This document shows, one piece after another, positions 27,510 through 36,761 of a stretch of DNA of 64,000 bases. Where the stretch lies: positions 930,001 to 994,000 of the forward strand of contig CP036279.1 of NCBI GenBank assembly GCA_007748055.1, read 5' to 3'. A model generated the notes under the pieces. That model ran no database searches. It was not told the DNA's origin and saw only the letters and a list, made by a program, of their open reading frames with translations. The translations under genes were made by a program, and so were the position numbers. Within the stretch, counting starts at the first letter, position 1; each line of letters opens with the position of its first letter. This DNA is from Kolteria novifilia (GTDB lineage Bacteria > Planctomycetota > Planctomycetia > Kolteriales > Kolteriaceae).

Positions 27510-28787
27510 ATGGGCATCTATCCTCCGCTTCAAACCGTTCGTCAGAACTTCCCCCCTTCCACGCCCATCGACATTGGCGAGACTCTACGAACGGAACTGT
27601 CGCGGTTGGCGGGCCGAGTCAAGTCGGGGGACACCATCGGGGTCGGCGTCGGAAGTCGCGGCATCACCAATCAAGTGGCGATTCTTCGCGGCACCCTCGA
27701 GATCCTACGCGAGTTCGGGGCCAAACCCTTTCTCATGCCCGCGATGGGAAGTCACGGCGGCGCGACTCCCGCGGGGCAACGCGGGATCCTCGCGAGCTAC
27801 GGCGTCACCGAAGAGTCGATGGGGGCACCGATTCGCGATTCGCTCGACGTTCGTCAACTTGGGGAGACGCCCCAAGGGGCTCCCGTCTATTGCAGCAACG
27901 ACGCTCTGGACGCCGACGGTGTTCTGCTCGTCAATCGCGTGAAGCCCCACACCGATTTCATCGGCCCAATCGGTAGCGGGCTGTTGAAGATGAGCGTGAT
28001 TGGCTTGGGCAAGCGACACGGCGCGGCCGCGATGCACGCCTCGGCGAGCCGCATGGACTACGAGCCGGTCTTGCGCGGGATGGCCGAGGTGCTGATCGAC
28101 AAGGCTCCGCTCCTTGGGGGCGTGGCGATTCTCGAGGATCATTTTCATCAGACCGCGCGTTTGAGCTTCGTCGTGAGGGAGGAGATGTTGGCCGCGGAGG
28201 AGGGGCTTCACGCGCAGGCACGCTCCTTGATGCCGCTGCTGCCTTTCAACGAAATCGATCTTCTCATCGTCGATCGGATTGGCAAGAACATCAGCGGGGT
28301 GGGGATCGATCCCAACGTGACCGGACGCGGGGTTCATGGATATTCGAGTGCTCTTGGACGCGAGGAGCGGCCCTCTCCATTCATTCGTCGCATCTTCGTC
28401 CGCGAGTTGACGCCGGAGACGCATGGCAACGCCCTGGGAATCGGACTCGCGGACTTCACGACCACGCGACTGGTCGAGTCGATCGACCGAGCGACGATGT
28501 ACACCAATTCCCTGACGGCCCTGACGCCGCAAAATTCGAAGATTCCGATCTACTTCGACAGCGACCGTGAGGCCATCGGAAAGGCGCTCGATTCGTTGGC
28601 GATCGAGGATCTCCACACTGCGCGGATCGCGCGCATTCGCGACACCCTCAACCTACACGTCTTGGAAGTCTCGCCATCGCTGCTGGCGTCGGTGGCCGAT
28701 GAAGACAAGCTATCGGTGTTGACCGGGCCCCGTGAGATGAGCTTCGACGAGGAAGGCAATCTCCTTCCCTTGGCGTCGGAAGCTTAG
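27510..28787 (+). CDS. LarA/DUF2088-like protein (nickel-pincer racemase relative)
   Basis: 425 residues from ATG 27510; the frame also continues upstream to 27435. The N-terminal LarA-type domain has GVGVGSRGITNQ, then PAMGSHGGATPAGQRGILAS and LLVNRVKPHTDF, all typical of lactate racemase-family (LarA-like) enzymes. Known LarA needs a pincer cofactor made by LarB, LarC and LarE, none of which is encoded in this window. Many DUF2088 proteins act on other 2-hydroxyacids or are uncharacterised, so the substrate cannot be named. It is cytoplasmic with no leader. The Pth2-like gene is convergent, 6 bp away. Confidence 0.8.
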   Translation: MGIYPPLQTVRQNFPPSTPIDIGETLRTELSRLAGRVKSGDTIGVGVGSRGITNQVAILRGTLEILREFGAKPFLMPAMGSHGGATPAGQRGILASYGVTEESMGAPIRDSLDVRQLGETPQGAPVYCSNDALDADGVLLVNRVKPHTDFIGPIGSGLLKMSVIGLGKRHGAAAMHASASRMDYEPVLRGMAEVLIDKAPLLGGVAILEDHFHQTARLSFVVREEMLAAEEGLHAQARSLMPLLPFNEIDLLIVDRIGKNISGVGIDPNVTGRGVHGYSSALGREERPSPFIRRIFVRELTPETHGNALGIGLADFTTTRLVESIDRATMYTNSLTALTPQNSKIPIYFDSDREAIGKALDSLAIEDLHTARIARIRDTLNLHVLEVSPSLLASVADEDKLSVLTGPREMSFDEEGNLLPLASEA

Positions 28788-28793
28788 CGCGAT

Positions 28794-29186
28794 TCAAAGC
28801 AGCGAAAGGTGGCCGGTCACTCGGTCGATCTTGTCGGCGTCGTCGGGCCCGATCGCCAAGCAGGTGCGCGTGGGCTGGCCGTGGAACTCCGTGCGGCCGC
28901 TGTCGGTGATGAGATGGACTTCGAGTCCCGCCGCGATCGCGGCGTCGTGGATCTCGATCAATTCCGCCTCGCTGTTGACGCGACAACAGACCTTCGCGAA
29001 GGATTCGGTCATCCATTGTTGTTCCGGTCCCGTCAACGCGTCGAAGGAGAGCGAACCTCCACGCACGAGACGTTCGCGCAAGAACGCGAGCGAGGCATGG
29101 GCGCCTTGGGCGATCTGTTTGCCACGACGCATCGACAGGTCGTGTCGCATCACGATGACTTGTTTGATTCGCGTGGGGGAGGGCAT
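28794..29186 (-). CDS. Pth2-type peptidyl-tRNA hydrolase-like protein
   Basis: 130 residues from ATG 29186. The family opening IKQVIVMRHDLSMRRGKQIA (Lys and Asp region) is followed by QGAHASLAF, and the core segment ends with the pattern TEFHGQPTRTCLAIGPDDAD, corresponding to the TQIAPGSKTVLAIGP segment of Pth2. Pth2 is the archaeal/eukaryotic-type hydrolase that frees peptidyl-tRNA; bacterial members are less common and may have other roles. The Thr/Gln and SxT parts are altered here, so activity is uncertain. Confidence 0.72.
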   Translation of the reverse strand: MPSPTRIKQVIVMRHDLSMRRGKQIAQGAHASLAFLRERLVRGGSLSFDALTGPEQQWMTESFAKVCCRVNSEAELIEIHDAAIAAGLEVHLITDSGRTEFHGQPTRTCLAIGPDDADKIDRVTGHLSLL

Positions 29187-29388
29187 GGGGAACCAGTCGT
29201 CTCCGCGATCTTGGGAAGAGAATGAGTTCGTCGAGTGCCTCGCCGAACGCCACGGTATACGCGTGGGGCCGCGACCAGGATGAACCGGCTAGCGACCCTC
29301 GAACTCCAGTCAACCTCTTCAATGATACGGAATGGCCCCGATGGGTTCGCCGTTGGGGGCGGATCGTTCGAGGGAGTTCCTGGCGAGA

Positions 29389-30822
29389 TTACTTGCCACG
29401 CATGTCGTCGTAGGCGGCGAGGGCTCTCTTGCGGGTCTCCGAGAGATCGACCAGCGGCTCGGGATAGGTCTCGCCTAGATTGACCCCGGCTCGCTCGAGA
29501 GCGTCATTCGACGCCTCCCACGGTTTGAAAAGGTCGGGGGTGTCGAGTTTCTCGAGTTCGGGTACCCAGCGACGAATGTAGTCGCCTTTCGGGTCGTGCT
29601 TTTCCGACTGCGAGACAGGGTTGAAGATGCGAAAGTAGGGAGCCGCGTCGGCGCCGCACCCAGCGGTCCACTGCCAGCCGAGGGTGTTGTTGGCGAGGTC
29701 GGCGTCGACCAGAGTATCCCAGAACCACGCGGCTCCCTCTTGCCAAGCAATGAGCAGGTTCTTGGTCAGGAACGACGCGACAACCATGCGGGCTCGATTG
29801 TGCATCCATCCCGTACGCCAAAGCTGACGCATCGCCGCGTCGACGAGTGGAACGCCGGTGCGGCCCTGTTGCCAGGCCTCGAGTTCGTTTTTACTTGGCT
29901 CCCAGGGGAAGTCGTCGAACTCCGAACGGAGGGCGTTGCCGGTGGTATGCGGAAAGTGGTAGAGGAGGTGGTGCGCAAACTCGCGCCAGCCGATCTCGCT
30001 CAGGTAGGTCTCGTAGGACGCCTTGACGGTTCCGTTGCTCGGCTTCAACTGATCGATCGCATGCCAAACCTGATGGGGGCTGATCGCCCCAAAGTGTAGG
30101 TAGGGGGAGAGGCGGGAGCTTCCGTCGACATCCATGCGATTGCGGCCACTCTTGTAAGTCGCCGCCGCTTCTTCGATGAAACGCTCCAGTTCCTTTTGAG
30201 CGCCTTTCTCACTCGGATCCCACCATCTGGGGAATTCGTCGGCCCAATCGAGTTGTGGTTCGAGCTGGAGAGAGTCAATCGAGTCGCCTTCGGGCCAGTG
30301 CTCGGGCCCGTCGAGTTGCTGCGGACGAGCGAGAGGGGATCGCTGGCTCTCTTTCTCGAGACAGCTCCTCCAGAAAGGCGAGAAGACCTTGTAGGGGGCA
30401 TCCGATTTGGTGGAGACCTCCCAGGGTTCGAAGAGAAGTGACCCGTTGTGGCTCTGAACCTCGATCCCCCGCGACTTGAACGACTCCTTGATCGCCGAGT
30501 CTCGCTTGATCGCGGCTGGCTCGTAGCGTCGGTTCCAGTGAATTGACTCGGCCTCGGTCTCCTTCGCGAGTGATTCGAGGATCTCCCCCGATCGCCCTTG
30601 CCGAACGACGAGTCGACTGCCCAGATCGCGGAGGCTCTTATCCAAGGAGGTTAGTCCGTGATGCCACCACCACTTGCTTGCCCCTCCTGGCGACCAATCT
30701 CCATCCCCTTCGGGATCCCAGATGTAGACTGGAACCACGGCTCCGGACTCGGCGGCGGCCCGCAGTGCCGGATTGTCCGCGAGCCGAAGATCGTGCCGAA
30801 GCCAGACTATCGCCGTCATCAC
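29389..30822 (-). CDS. phrB: Deoxyribodipyrimidine photolyase, class I-like
   Basis: 477 residues. The antenna-binding alpha/beta domain starts TAIVWLRHDLRLADNPAL. The FAD domain has the conserved run DGSSRLSPYLHFGAISPHQV, the WREFAHHLLYHFP segment, GVPLVDAAMRQLWRTGWMHN and the DLANNTLGWQWTAGCGADAA region near the flavin. This is the class I CPD photolyase/cryptochrome pattern; blue-light DNA repair is the most probable role. The exact antenna is unknown. Length is typical. The gene stands alone, divergent from the methyltransferase. Confidence 0.93.
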   Translation of the reverse strand: MMTAIVWLRHDLRLADNPALRAAAESGAVVPVYIWDPEGDGDWSPGGASKWWWHHGLTSLDKSLRDLGSRLVVRQGRSGEILESLAKETEAESIHWNRRYEPAAIKRDSAIKESFKSRGIEVQSHNGSLLFEPWEVSTKSDAPYKVFSPFWRSCLEKESQRSPLARPQQLDGPEHWPEGDSIDSLQLEPQLDWADEFPRWWDPSEKGAQKELERFIEEAAATYKSGRNRMDVDGSSRLSPYLHFGAISPHQVWHAIDQLKPSNGTVKASYETYLSEIGWREFAHHLLYHFPHTTGNALRSEFDDFPWEPSKNELEAWQQGRTGVPLVDAAMRQLWRTGWMHNRARMVVASFLTKNLLIAWQEGAAWFWDTLVDADLANNTLGWQWTAGCGADAAPYFRIFNPVSQSEKHDPKGDYIRRWVPELEKLDTPDLFKPWEASNDALERAGVNLGETYPEPLVDLSETRKRALAAYDDMRGK

Positions 30823-31122
30823 ATCCTGCTCTCGTGGGACTCGTCCAACGTCGAACTATAGTGGCCGTGTCAGGGGTCCGCGATGGTGGCGAGGGTGCTC
30901 GATGAGTTCTCGGAGGCGTTCCGGGCCGACGAAGTGGTGTCCCGTGTGCGGCCGAACGCTCTCGTGGCGTCGCTGCTGGGCGACGTGGTGGGAGGAGGAT
31001 GCCGTTGACGATTGGCCCAACGCTCTCGAATTGTCGATCAGCGATGCGTCGCGGAGACGTATCAGATGGTAGAGCGGAGCCTTTGTCGCCCGCGATCATT
31101 CGAGACGTTGAGGTGACACTAC
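30823..31122. other. Intergenic region, possibly with a remnant small gene
   Basis: 300 bp between divergent genes. A short frame from ATG 30883 to TGA 31008 (about 41 residues, starting MVARVLDEFSEAFRADEVV) has helical-looking composition, and a second frame continues with DDWPNALELSISDASRRRI. These could be pieces of a decayed small gene, but there is no close ribosome-binding site and I cannot name a family. Promoters of both flanking genes probably lie here. Confidence 0.25.
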
Positions 31123-31887
31123 ATGGCCGCGGAACACCCGGAACAGACCGACTATACGAACATCACCGACCAGTATCGTCGCAGCAAGCTGGAACCGTGG
31201 CGGGTGCATGTCGAAGAGCACATGATGCGCACGCTCGCGGGAGACCTTGGGGGCAAGACGGTCCTCGATCTCGCCTGTGGGGAAGGCTTCCTCACCAGAA
31301 GGCTCAAGCAGTGGGGGGCCGACCGTGTGCTCGGAATCGATCGGTCGGCCGCGATGATCGAACTCGCGAAGTCACAACAGGACGACTCCAGCGGGGGAGT
31401 TGACTATCGGGTTGCTGAAGTCGTCGGTCTGGAGTTGGGAGAGCGATTCGACGTGATCGCCGCGGGATGGCTTCTCTGCTACTCCCGGACCTCCGCCGAA
31501 CTTCTCGCCATGGCGCGGACGATCGAGCAGCATCTCGCGCCCGGTGGGCGCTTCTTTTCCCTGACCGGTGCCCCCGAACATTCCCCCGCTCACTTCGACG
31601 CGACGAGGCCGTACGGGTTCACGAAGAGTGCCGCCAGCCCCGAGTTGGCCGACGGCACTCCCATTACATGGACATTCACCTTGCCCAACGGAGAGACATT
31701 CGAACTGGACAATTACTACCTCAGCGAGGGGACGCACGAGAAGGTTTTCGCGGAGGCCGGCTTGAGCGACTTCGTGTGGCATCGGGCACAAGTTTCCTCA
31801 GCCGGACTTGCCGAGTATGGTCATGAGTTCTGGAAGGCGTTCCTCGAGGACCCGCCCATGGTCTGTCTGGAAGTCAAACGAGCGTGA
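31123..31887 (+). CDS. Class I SAM-dependent methyltransferase
   Basis: 254 residues from ATG 31123, with GAGGTG 8 bases upstream. The Rossmann fold shows motif I TVLDLACGEGFLTRRL near residue 46, the acidic loop VLGIDRSAAMIELAK, and motif IV-like FDVIAAGWLLCYSRTSAEL. No signal peptide is present. The C-terminal half, with its aromatic-rich segments, probably binds the substrate, which I cannot name; small-molecule methylation is the usual role of this type. The downstream gene is convergent, 33 bp away. Confidence 0.85.
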   Translation: MAAEHPEQTDYTNITDQYRRSKLEPWRVHVEEHMMRTLAGDLGGKTVLDLACGEGFLTRRLKQWGADRVLGIDRSAAMIELAKSQQDDSSGGVDYRVAEVVGLELGERFDVIAAGWLLCYSRTSAELLAMARTIEQHLAPGGRFFSLTGAPEHSPAHFDATRPYGFTKSAASPELADGTPITWTFTLPNGETFELDNYYLSEGTHEKVFAEAGLSDFVWHRAQVSSAGLAEYGHEFWKAFLEDPPMVCLEVKRA

Positions 31888-31920
31888 AGGCCTCGTCGAT
31901 TGCCTCCAGGGTCGTCTCGA

Positions 31921-34221
31921 TCAGCGGTACGTCCCCGACATGGAGCGGAGGAACCGCCAGATCAAGACCGACAAGAGCACGATGAAGCCGATGAGCCCGG
32001 CCGTACTGGCGGCGAAGATCACGAAGACGTCCTTGGGGAGTTCGATCAGCGCCCAGTCGACGAGATTGACGACGCCAAAGCGTCCTGCTTGATCTCCAAA
32101 CGAATAGGGAATCGAGGTTGCGCAGACGACCCAACCGAAGGGGAAGGTGGTGTACCGGGAGGTCTGGCAGACCTCGCCGCGGTCATGGCGAATCGAGTCG
32201 ATGACATCGGGAGCCTGGTCGAGAATTCTCTCGGCCTGAGCTGGGGTCAGGGCCTTGGCGTTTCTCCAGAAGATCGGTTTGCCCTCGGCCGTGGTGAGGC
32301 TCGAGCCTCCCACCGGATGCACGCCGAGGGTGTTGAGCAGCAGCAGCGAAAGATCGATCTCCGCGACGACGTAGCCGAGCGGTCCATCCGGATCGTCGAC
32401 GCGGCAGATCGCGTGGGTCATGATCGTCGATCCACCCGTTTCGGGGTCGCTCTTTTTCGAGAGAAGGAGTTGTGGAGCGGGTTGTTTCTGGCCGTGCATC
32501 CGCTTGACTTGGCCAAGCCAAGGAGTCTCGTAGCCGATGAGTTGATTGCGATGAACTTCCATGACGGAGTCCTCGCGTTGAATGATCCACGGCGCCTCGA
32601 CAATACCTTTGGCATCGACGGTGGCGAGCACGATCTGATTGAAGGCGAGTTCCGCGTCGAGAAAGCGACTGATCGCGTAGCGAGGGGCGGTCGCCGACGC
32701 GTCATCCGACTTGTTCTTTAGCAGTGACTTGACCGACTCGAACGATCCGAGCATCAGCATCTTCTTCTCGAGCGACTCGAGCTGGAGGTTCGTGAGGCGA
32801 ACCTGTTCCGGCAGTCGTTGCTTCATGAAACTCATCGCCGCCCATGTAACCGAGCGGCCGGCGTCGATCGAGAAGAGAAGGGTCAACAGCGCGCTCGCGA
32901 CGACCGCGATCGCAATACCCGCCACCGTCGCGCTGAGGGAGGGATTCTTCACGGTGGCCCGCGCCAGGCGCCGAGTGAACGGTTCGCGATAGACCGAGAT
33001 CTTTTCGTTGCTCATCCATTGCTTTAGGTCGTCGATCAGGGCGTTGGCGCTTTGGTAGCGATCCCTCGTCTCCTTTTGGAGGGCCTTGACGCAAATGGCG
33101 TCGAGGCTCTTGGGAGTACGCGGCTCGATCTTCGCGGGGTGGGGGGTGGGGTCGTTGATCGCGGCGGCGATGACTTCCTTGATGGAGAAGACCTTGCCCA
33201 GTCCGTTGGGAGGGAGGCCGGTCAGGATGCAAAAAAGGGTGGCGCCCAGCCCGTAGACGTCGGCTCGCTCGTCGATGTTCGGATTGCCTATGGCCTGTTC
33301 GGGAGCCATCCAGGCCGGGGAACCAATGCAGCTACCTTGGACCGTTTCGTGAACGCCGAGGTCGTTGCCGATCGAGACGTTCGACGGCACTTCGTCGTCG
33401 TCGTCGATGAGCTTGGCAAGTCCCCAATCCAAGAGGTGAGTCTCGCCGAAGTCTCCGACGATGATGTTCATCGGTTTGATATCGCGATGCAGGACGCGTT
33501 CGGAGTGGGCGTAGCTGACGGCTTCACAGACTTGAATGAGATTCTGCAAGAGTTCGCGTAGGCGCTGAAACCACTCGTGTTCGTTCAGAGCTCCCGTCTG
33601 AAACTGTTTGATCTCTTCCTCAAGCGTTCGGCCCTGGATCCAGCGCATGACGTAATAGGGAGGAGTTCCATCCTCGTGCTCGACGACCCGGTAGATCGGC
33701 ACGATGTTGGGATGTTCGAGTTGGGCGCCGATCCGGCCTTCCTTGAGGAAGCGGTGTCGCAGGCCGGCATCGTCCGACAACTCCGGACGCATCTGCTTGA
33801 CCAAGACGGTCCGCCGGGCCGGTTCTTCCTTGGCTTTCCAGATGAGCCCGAGTCCGCCTTGCGCGAACGGCCCGATCGCGGTGAGACGTTGTCCGCCGGG
33901 GCCATCGTCGGCGCGCCACGCGAGAAAGGGAAGTTTCCGCCACAGCAAGTGGCGCATGTCGACCGGGAGTTCATCCGTCCAGGGCGCGATCAGCTTGCGC
34001 GGTTCCCAATCGACAAGGCGAAGCTCGTCGGCCATCCGTTGGGAGTGCTCGCGGAAGAGTTCCATGCTGAGCAGCCGCTCGTGGGACAACTGCTCGGGAA
34101 AAGGGGGATGAGCCTCGCCGTTGGAGAGCATTCGCTTCGCCGCCAAGTCGAGCACCTTCTCGGCATCGATGCCACCCCTTCTTAGAAGATAGAGCAGAAA
34201 CAGGATCTCGTAGTCATCCAT
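31921..34221 (-). CDS. Transmembrane Ser/Thr protein kinase with periplasmic sensor-like domain
   Basis: 766 residues from ATG 34221. A helical N-terminal region (1-110) precedes a Hanks-type kinase: glycine loop GPFAQGGLGLIWKAK, Lys in VLVKQM, catalytic HRDIKPMNI, and DWG in place of DFG. A TM helix near 435-455 and another near 735-755 bracket a domain of about 280 residues that should face the periplasm and resembles a Cache-type sensor (YVVAEIDLSLLLLNTLGVHP). The C-terminus returns to the cytoplasm. It is the last gene after three vgrG genes, 182 bp downstream, so a role like PpkA in regulating a type VI-type system is inferred from context only. Confidence 0.87.
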   Translation of the reverse strand: MDDYEILFLLYLLRRGGIDAEKVLDLAAKRMLSNGEAHPPFPEQLSHERLLSMELFREHSQRMADELRLVDWEPRKLIAPWTDELPVDMRHLLWRKLPFLAWRADDGPGGQRLTAIGPFAQGGLGLIWKAKEEPARRTVLVKQMRPELSDDAGLRHRFLKEGRIGAQLEHPNIVPIYRVVEHEDGTPPYYVMRWIQGRTLEEEIKQFQTGALNEHEWFQRLRELLQNLIQVCEAVSYAHSERVLHRDIKPMNIIVGDFGETHLLDWGLAKLIDDDDEVPSNVSIGNDLGVHETVQGSCIGSPAWMAPEQAIGNPNIDERADVYGLGATLFCILTGLPPNGLGKVFSIKEVIAAAINDPTPHPAKIEPRTPKSLDAICVKALQKETRDRYQSANALIDDLKQWMSNEKISVYREPFTRRLARATVKNPSLSATVAGIAIAVVASALLTLLFSIDAGRSVTWAAMSFMKQRLPEQVRLTNLQLESLEKKMLMLGSFESVKSLLKNKSDDASATAPRYAISRFLDAELAFNQIVLATVDAKGIVEAPWIIQREDSVMEVHRNQLIGYETPWLGQVKRMHGQKQPAPQLLLSKKSDPETGGSTIMTHAICRVDDPDGPLGYVVAEIDLSLLLLNTLGVHPVGGSSLTTAEGKPIFWRNAKALTPAQAERILDQAPDVIDSIRHDRGEVCQTSRYTTFPFGWVVCATSIPYSFGDQAGRFGVVNLVDWALIELPKDVFVIFAASTAGLIGFIVLLSVLIWRFLRSMSGTYR

Positions 34222-34403
34222 GGAGGCTTCCGTCTACACTCGTCCATCGTCGTCGGACCGGGGGCCGATGGCGACAATCCTACGGAATCGAACCATTCAC
34301 CGTCCCTGAAACCGATGCGCCACGCAAGGCAATTCGTCGGCGAGACCGTCGCCGGGTTCGTCCCGAAACAAACCTTGCCGTTCGCGCTTCCACGATGAAC
34401 CCG

Positions 34404-36668
34404 TCATACCTGATAGCTCGGGCCCGAATGGAGGGAGAGGCTGGATTGCTCGCTGCGACTGCCATCGCTCGAGGTTTCGCTCGTATCCAGCGTCGTCACG
34501 GTGGAATCGGTATCCAGTGAGATGTTTCGGTTGACGTTTCTTGAGCCCGTTAGGGTCCAGTTGTTGGCCGTGTACATGTTCTCGAGTCCATAGTTGCGCA
34601 CGTCGACGCACATGAGACGGTCTCGTCTCCAGATCGAAGCGGATAGGCGAACGTTGAGAAAGGGTCCGACATCGAGACGACCGACGGGGAAACAGATCTC
34701 TCCGGAAGCAGCGTGAGCGGCGGTATGGGAGACGGCCGAAGCGACGTTGACCGGCCCCGACGAGACGAATCGTTGCGGAAACTCAAACGTCGAGAATTGG
34801 CTTCCCGCTTGATTGAGGATGAGGGGGCCGTGAATGGTCTTGTGGAGATCGCCGCCGACGGTCTGACTCGACGTTCCGGTCACCACGAGTTCATAGTTGC
34901 CCGGTGGGGACGTCGTGGCGGGACTCGAGTCCCCTTCATCCGTCGGTTGGGGTGTTGTCGCGACAACGTCCGATTCTGAAGTACTCGCCTCCGCGGGGGA
35001 TGGATCGCTCGATACGGAACGCCCGACGTGGAGAGTCATGTCGTTTCCCGCGACAATCCGGTGATCGTTCTCCGAGGCCGCTTTGCTATCGCGTTGCCCG
35101 TAGAGCGTCGCTCGTTCGCTGCCTAGCTTGGTGTCGACCGTCCACTGACTCGCGTGTTCCGGGCCACCACTCAAGGATCGGTGCCACTGACCTTCTCGGT
35201 GCCGAAGCGTGTCGGCGTTCTCCGGCGGCGGTTGGAGGGCGTTGTAGGTGCTTCCCAGCACGATCGGTTGATCGGGATCCCCATCGCGAAAGGCGATCAG
35301 GACTTCCTGCCCCTTCCGGGGGATGCTGACCATTCCGTAGCCGGTACCGGCGAGTGGCCGCATGACGCGGATCCAACAGGATTGCGGATCCGAGCGACGA
35401 TCCCAACGGAAGGTCACTTTCACGCTGGCGTCGTCCGTCGTGGCGATCTCGCGGTCGATGTCGCTGGCGACGATCGCGGTGAGCACCCCCCGGATGCACG
35501 GGCGGGGTGTTCGTCGCGGCGTTCGATAAACAAGCTCCTTCGGCAGACCCTCGAAGCGGCACTCGTACGCTTTCGTTTCCCAGTCGTCACGTCCTTTGAT
35601 CCCGATACGAACGCTTCGCGAGAGACTCGTGACGAAGTACTCGCCCGAGTCGGGACCCGCCTCGGTCAGTTGCAGCAGTCGCCCCACCTCAATCGATGGA
35701 CAGGGGCTCGTTCCCGAGACGCTGATGGCGGTGGAGGCTTGACGCTGGAGGTGGACGTTCGCGAGGCGATCCCGCTCCTCGGTCATCCCATCGAGACCCG
35801 CTCGATCCGCGACTCCCGATGTTGTCGTCGCCGAGAATCGCTGGGCGAGTTCCATCGGCGCCGAGTCGACGCGGTCGTTCAAGACGGGAGGACGCAGTGG
35901 AAGTCGTTCGCGACCACATGCGACGTCGGGCGGCAACGTCGACTCCCGACTCAGGGGCAAGTCGGGCGCCTGGTGATGGTGGTCCCAGACGTGACCTCGC
36001 CACGGAACGAGCTGACGGCGACGCCGGAACGAGGTGATGCTCGACGGGTTGAACGATCGTTGCAGCGGAAGAGCGGCGCACTCGGGCGGAAGCGTGGCGC
36101 GGGCCGAGGTGTCGGCGAACACCAAGACGCACTGGTCATCACCCTGTTCGAAGTAGCAGTAGCGTCCTTCCTCCTCGAGCAGCCGCGAAAGGTAGTTCCA
36201 GGGGCTCTCCGCGTAGCGGACGCTGTACCGATGGGGGTGGATCGCCTCGTGGAAGTCGATCCTGATGGGCAGTCCCTCGCACTCCTTGGCGATGATGTTT
36301 CGAAGAGTCATCTTCTCGTGGATCTGGTAGCCGCGACGATGGTGAAGCGTTACGTGTGGTGGCACGAGAACCGCCTCGATGAAGGTGTGACGTTCGTCCC
36401 GCCCTACCCGTTCCACTTGTGCGATGACTCCATGGAGAAGACGAGCCGGACGTCCCGCGTGCTCAATGCGAACGGTCGCCTGTTGTCCGAGGATCGTTGC
36501 GGGGTCGACGGTGACACTTGCCGGCGCGTGGAGTTCGAGGCGGTATTTGAAGAAACGCGAGATCTGTTCCTCACCCGTAATGCCGTGCAGGCGGTATGGA
36601 AAGTCCGCGGAGTGGGCCGTCGTGAAGTGGAGTCGCATCTGATCCGCGTAGGCCGTTGACATTTCCAT
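34404..36668 (-). CDS. vgrG: VgrG-type spike protein (third of three)
   Basis: 754 residues from ATG 36668 (AAGGGTG upstream). The gp27-like head is visible in the N-terminal 350 residues (PYRLHGITGEEQISRFFKYR, then YSVRYAESPWNYLSRLLEEE with the FEQGDD strand). A gp5/OB part follows (GYGMVSIPRKGQEVLIAFRD, GDPDQPIVLGSTYNALQPPP), and a long C-terminal beta-structured tail of roughly 200 residues ends with low-complexity Thr/Ser. VgrG trimers form the tip of contractile injection systems and carry effectors. The tail is alignable at its end with the other two copies here. No lysozyme or known effector motif is seen. Confidence 0.9.
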   Translation of the reverse strand: MEMSTAYADQMRLHFTTAHSADFPYRLHGITGEEQISRFFKYRLELHAPASVTVDPATILGQQATVRIEHAGRPARLLHGVIAQVERVGRDERHTFIEAVLVPPHVTLHHRRGYQIHEKMTLRNIIAKECEGLPIRIDFHEAIHPHRYSVRYAESPWNYLSRLLEEEGRYCYFEQGDDQCVLVFADTSARATLPPECAALPLQRSFNPSSITSFRRRRQLVPWRGHVWDHHHQAPDLPLSRESTLPPDVACGRERLPLRPPVLNDRVDSAPMELAQRFSATTTSGVADRAGLDGMTEERDRLANVHLQRQASTAISVSGTSPCPSIEVGRLLQLTEAGPDSGEYFVTSLSRSVRIGIKGRDDWETKAYECRFEGLPKELVYRTPRRTPRPCIRGVLTAIVASDIDREIATTDDASVKVTFRWDRRSDPQSCWIRVMRPLAGTGYGMVSIPRKGQEVLIAFRDGDPDQPIVLGSTYNALQPPPENADTLRHREGQWHRSLSGGPEHASQWTVDTKLGSERATLYGQRDSKAASENDHRIVAGNDMTLHVGRSVSSDPSPAEASTSESDVVATTPQPTDEGDSSPATTSPPGNYELVVTGTSSQTVGGDLHKTIHGPLILNQAGSQFSTFEFPQRFVSSGPVNVASAVSHTAAHAASGEICFPVGRLDVGPFLNVRLSASIWRRDRLMCVDVRNYGLENMYTANNWTLTGSRNVNRNISLDTDSTVTTLDTSETSSDGSRSEQSSLSLHSGPSYQV

Positions 36669-36761
36669 GAAGACACCCTTCGTACCCGTTCACGAATCCA
36701 GAGAACGTGACGTTTGTCCGCGGAGATCACCGCGGGATGTTCTAACGCGTGCGTTTCTCGC

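Noticed and set aside
35154-36659. 501-residue plus-strand frame inside vgrG
   Set aside because: Antisense shadow of the third vgrG gene, which has clear head and spike motifs.
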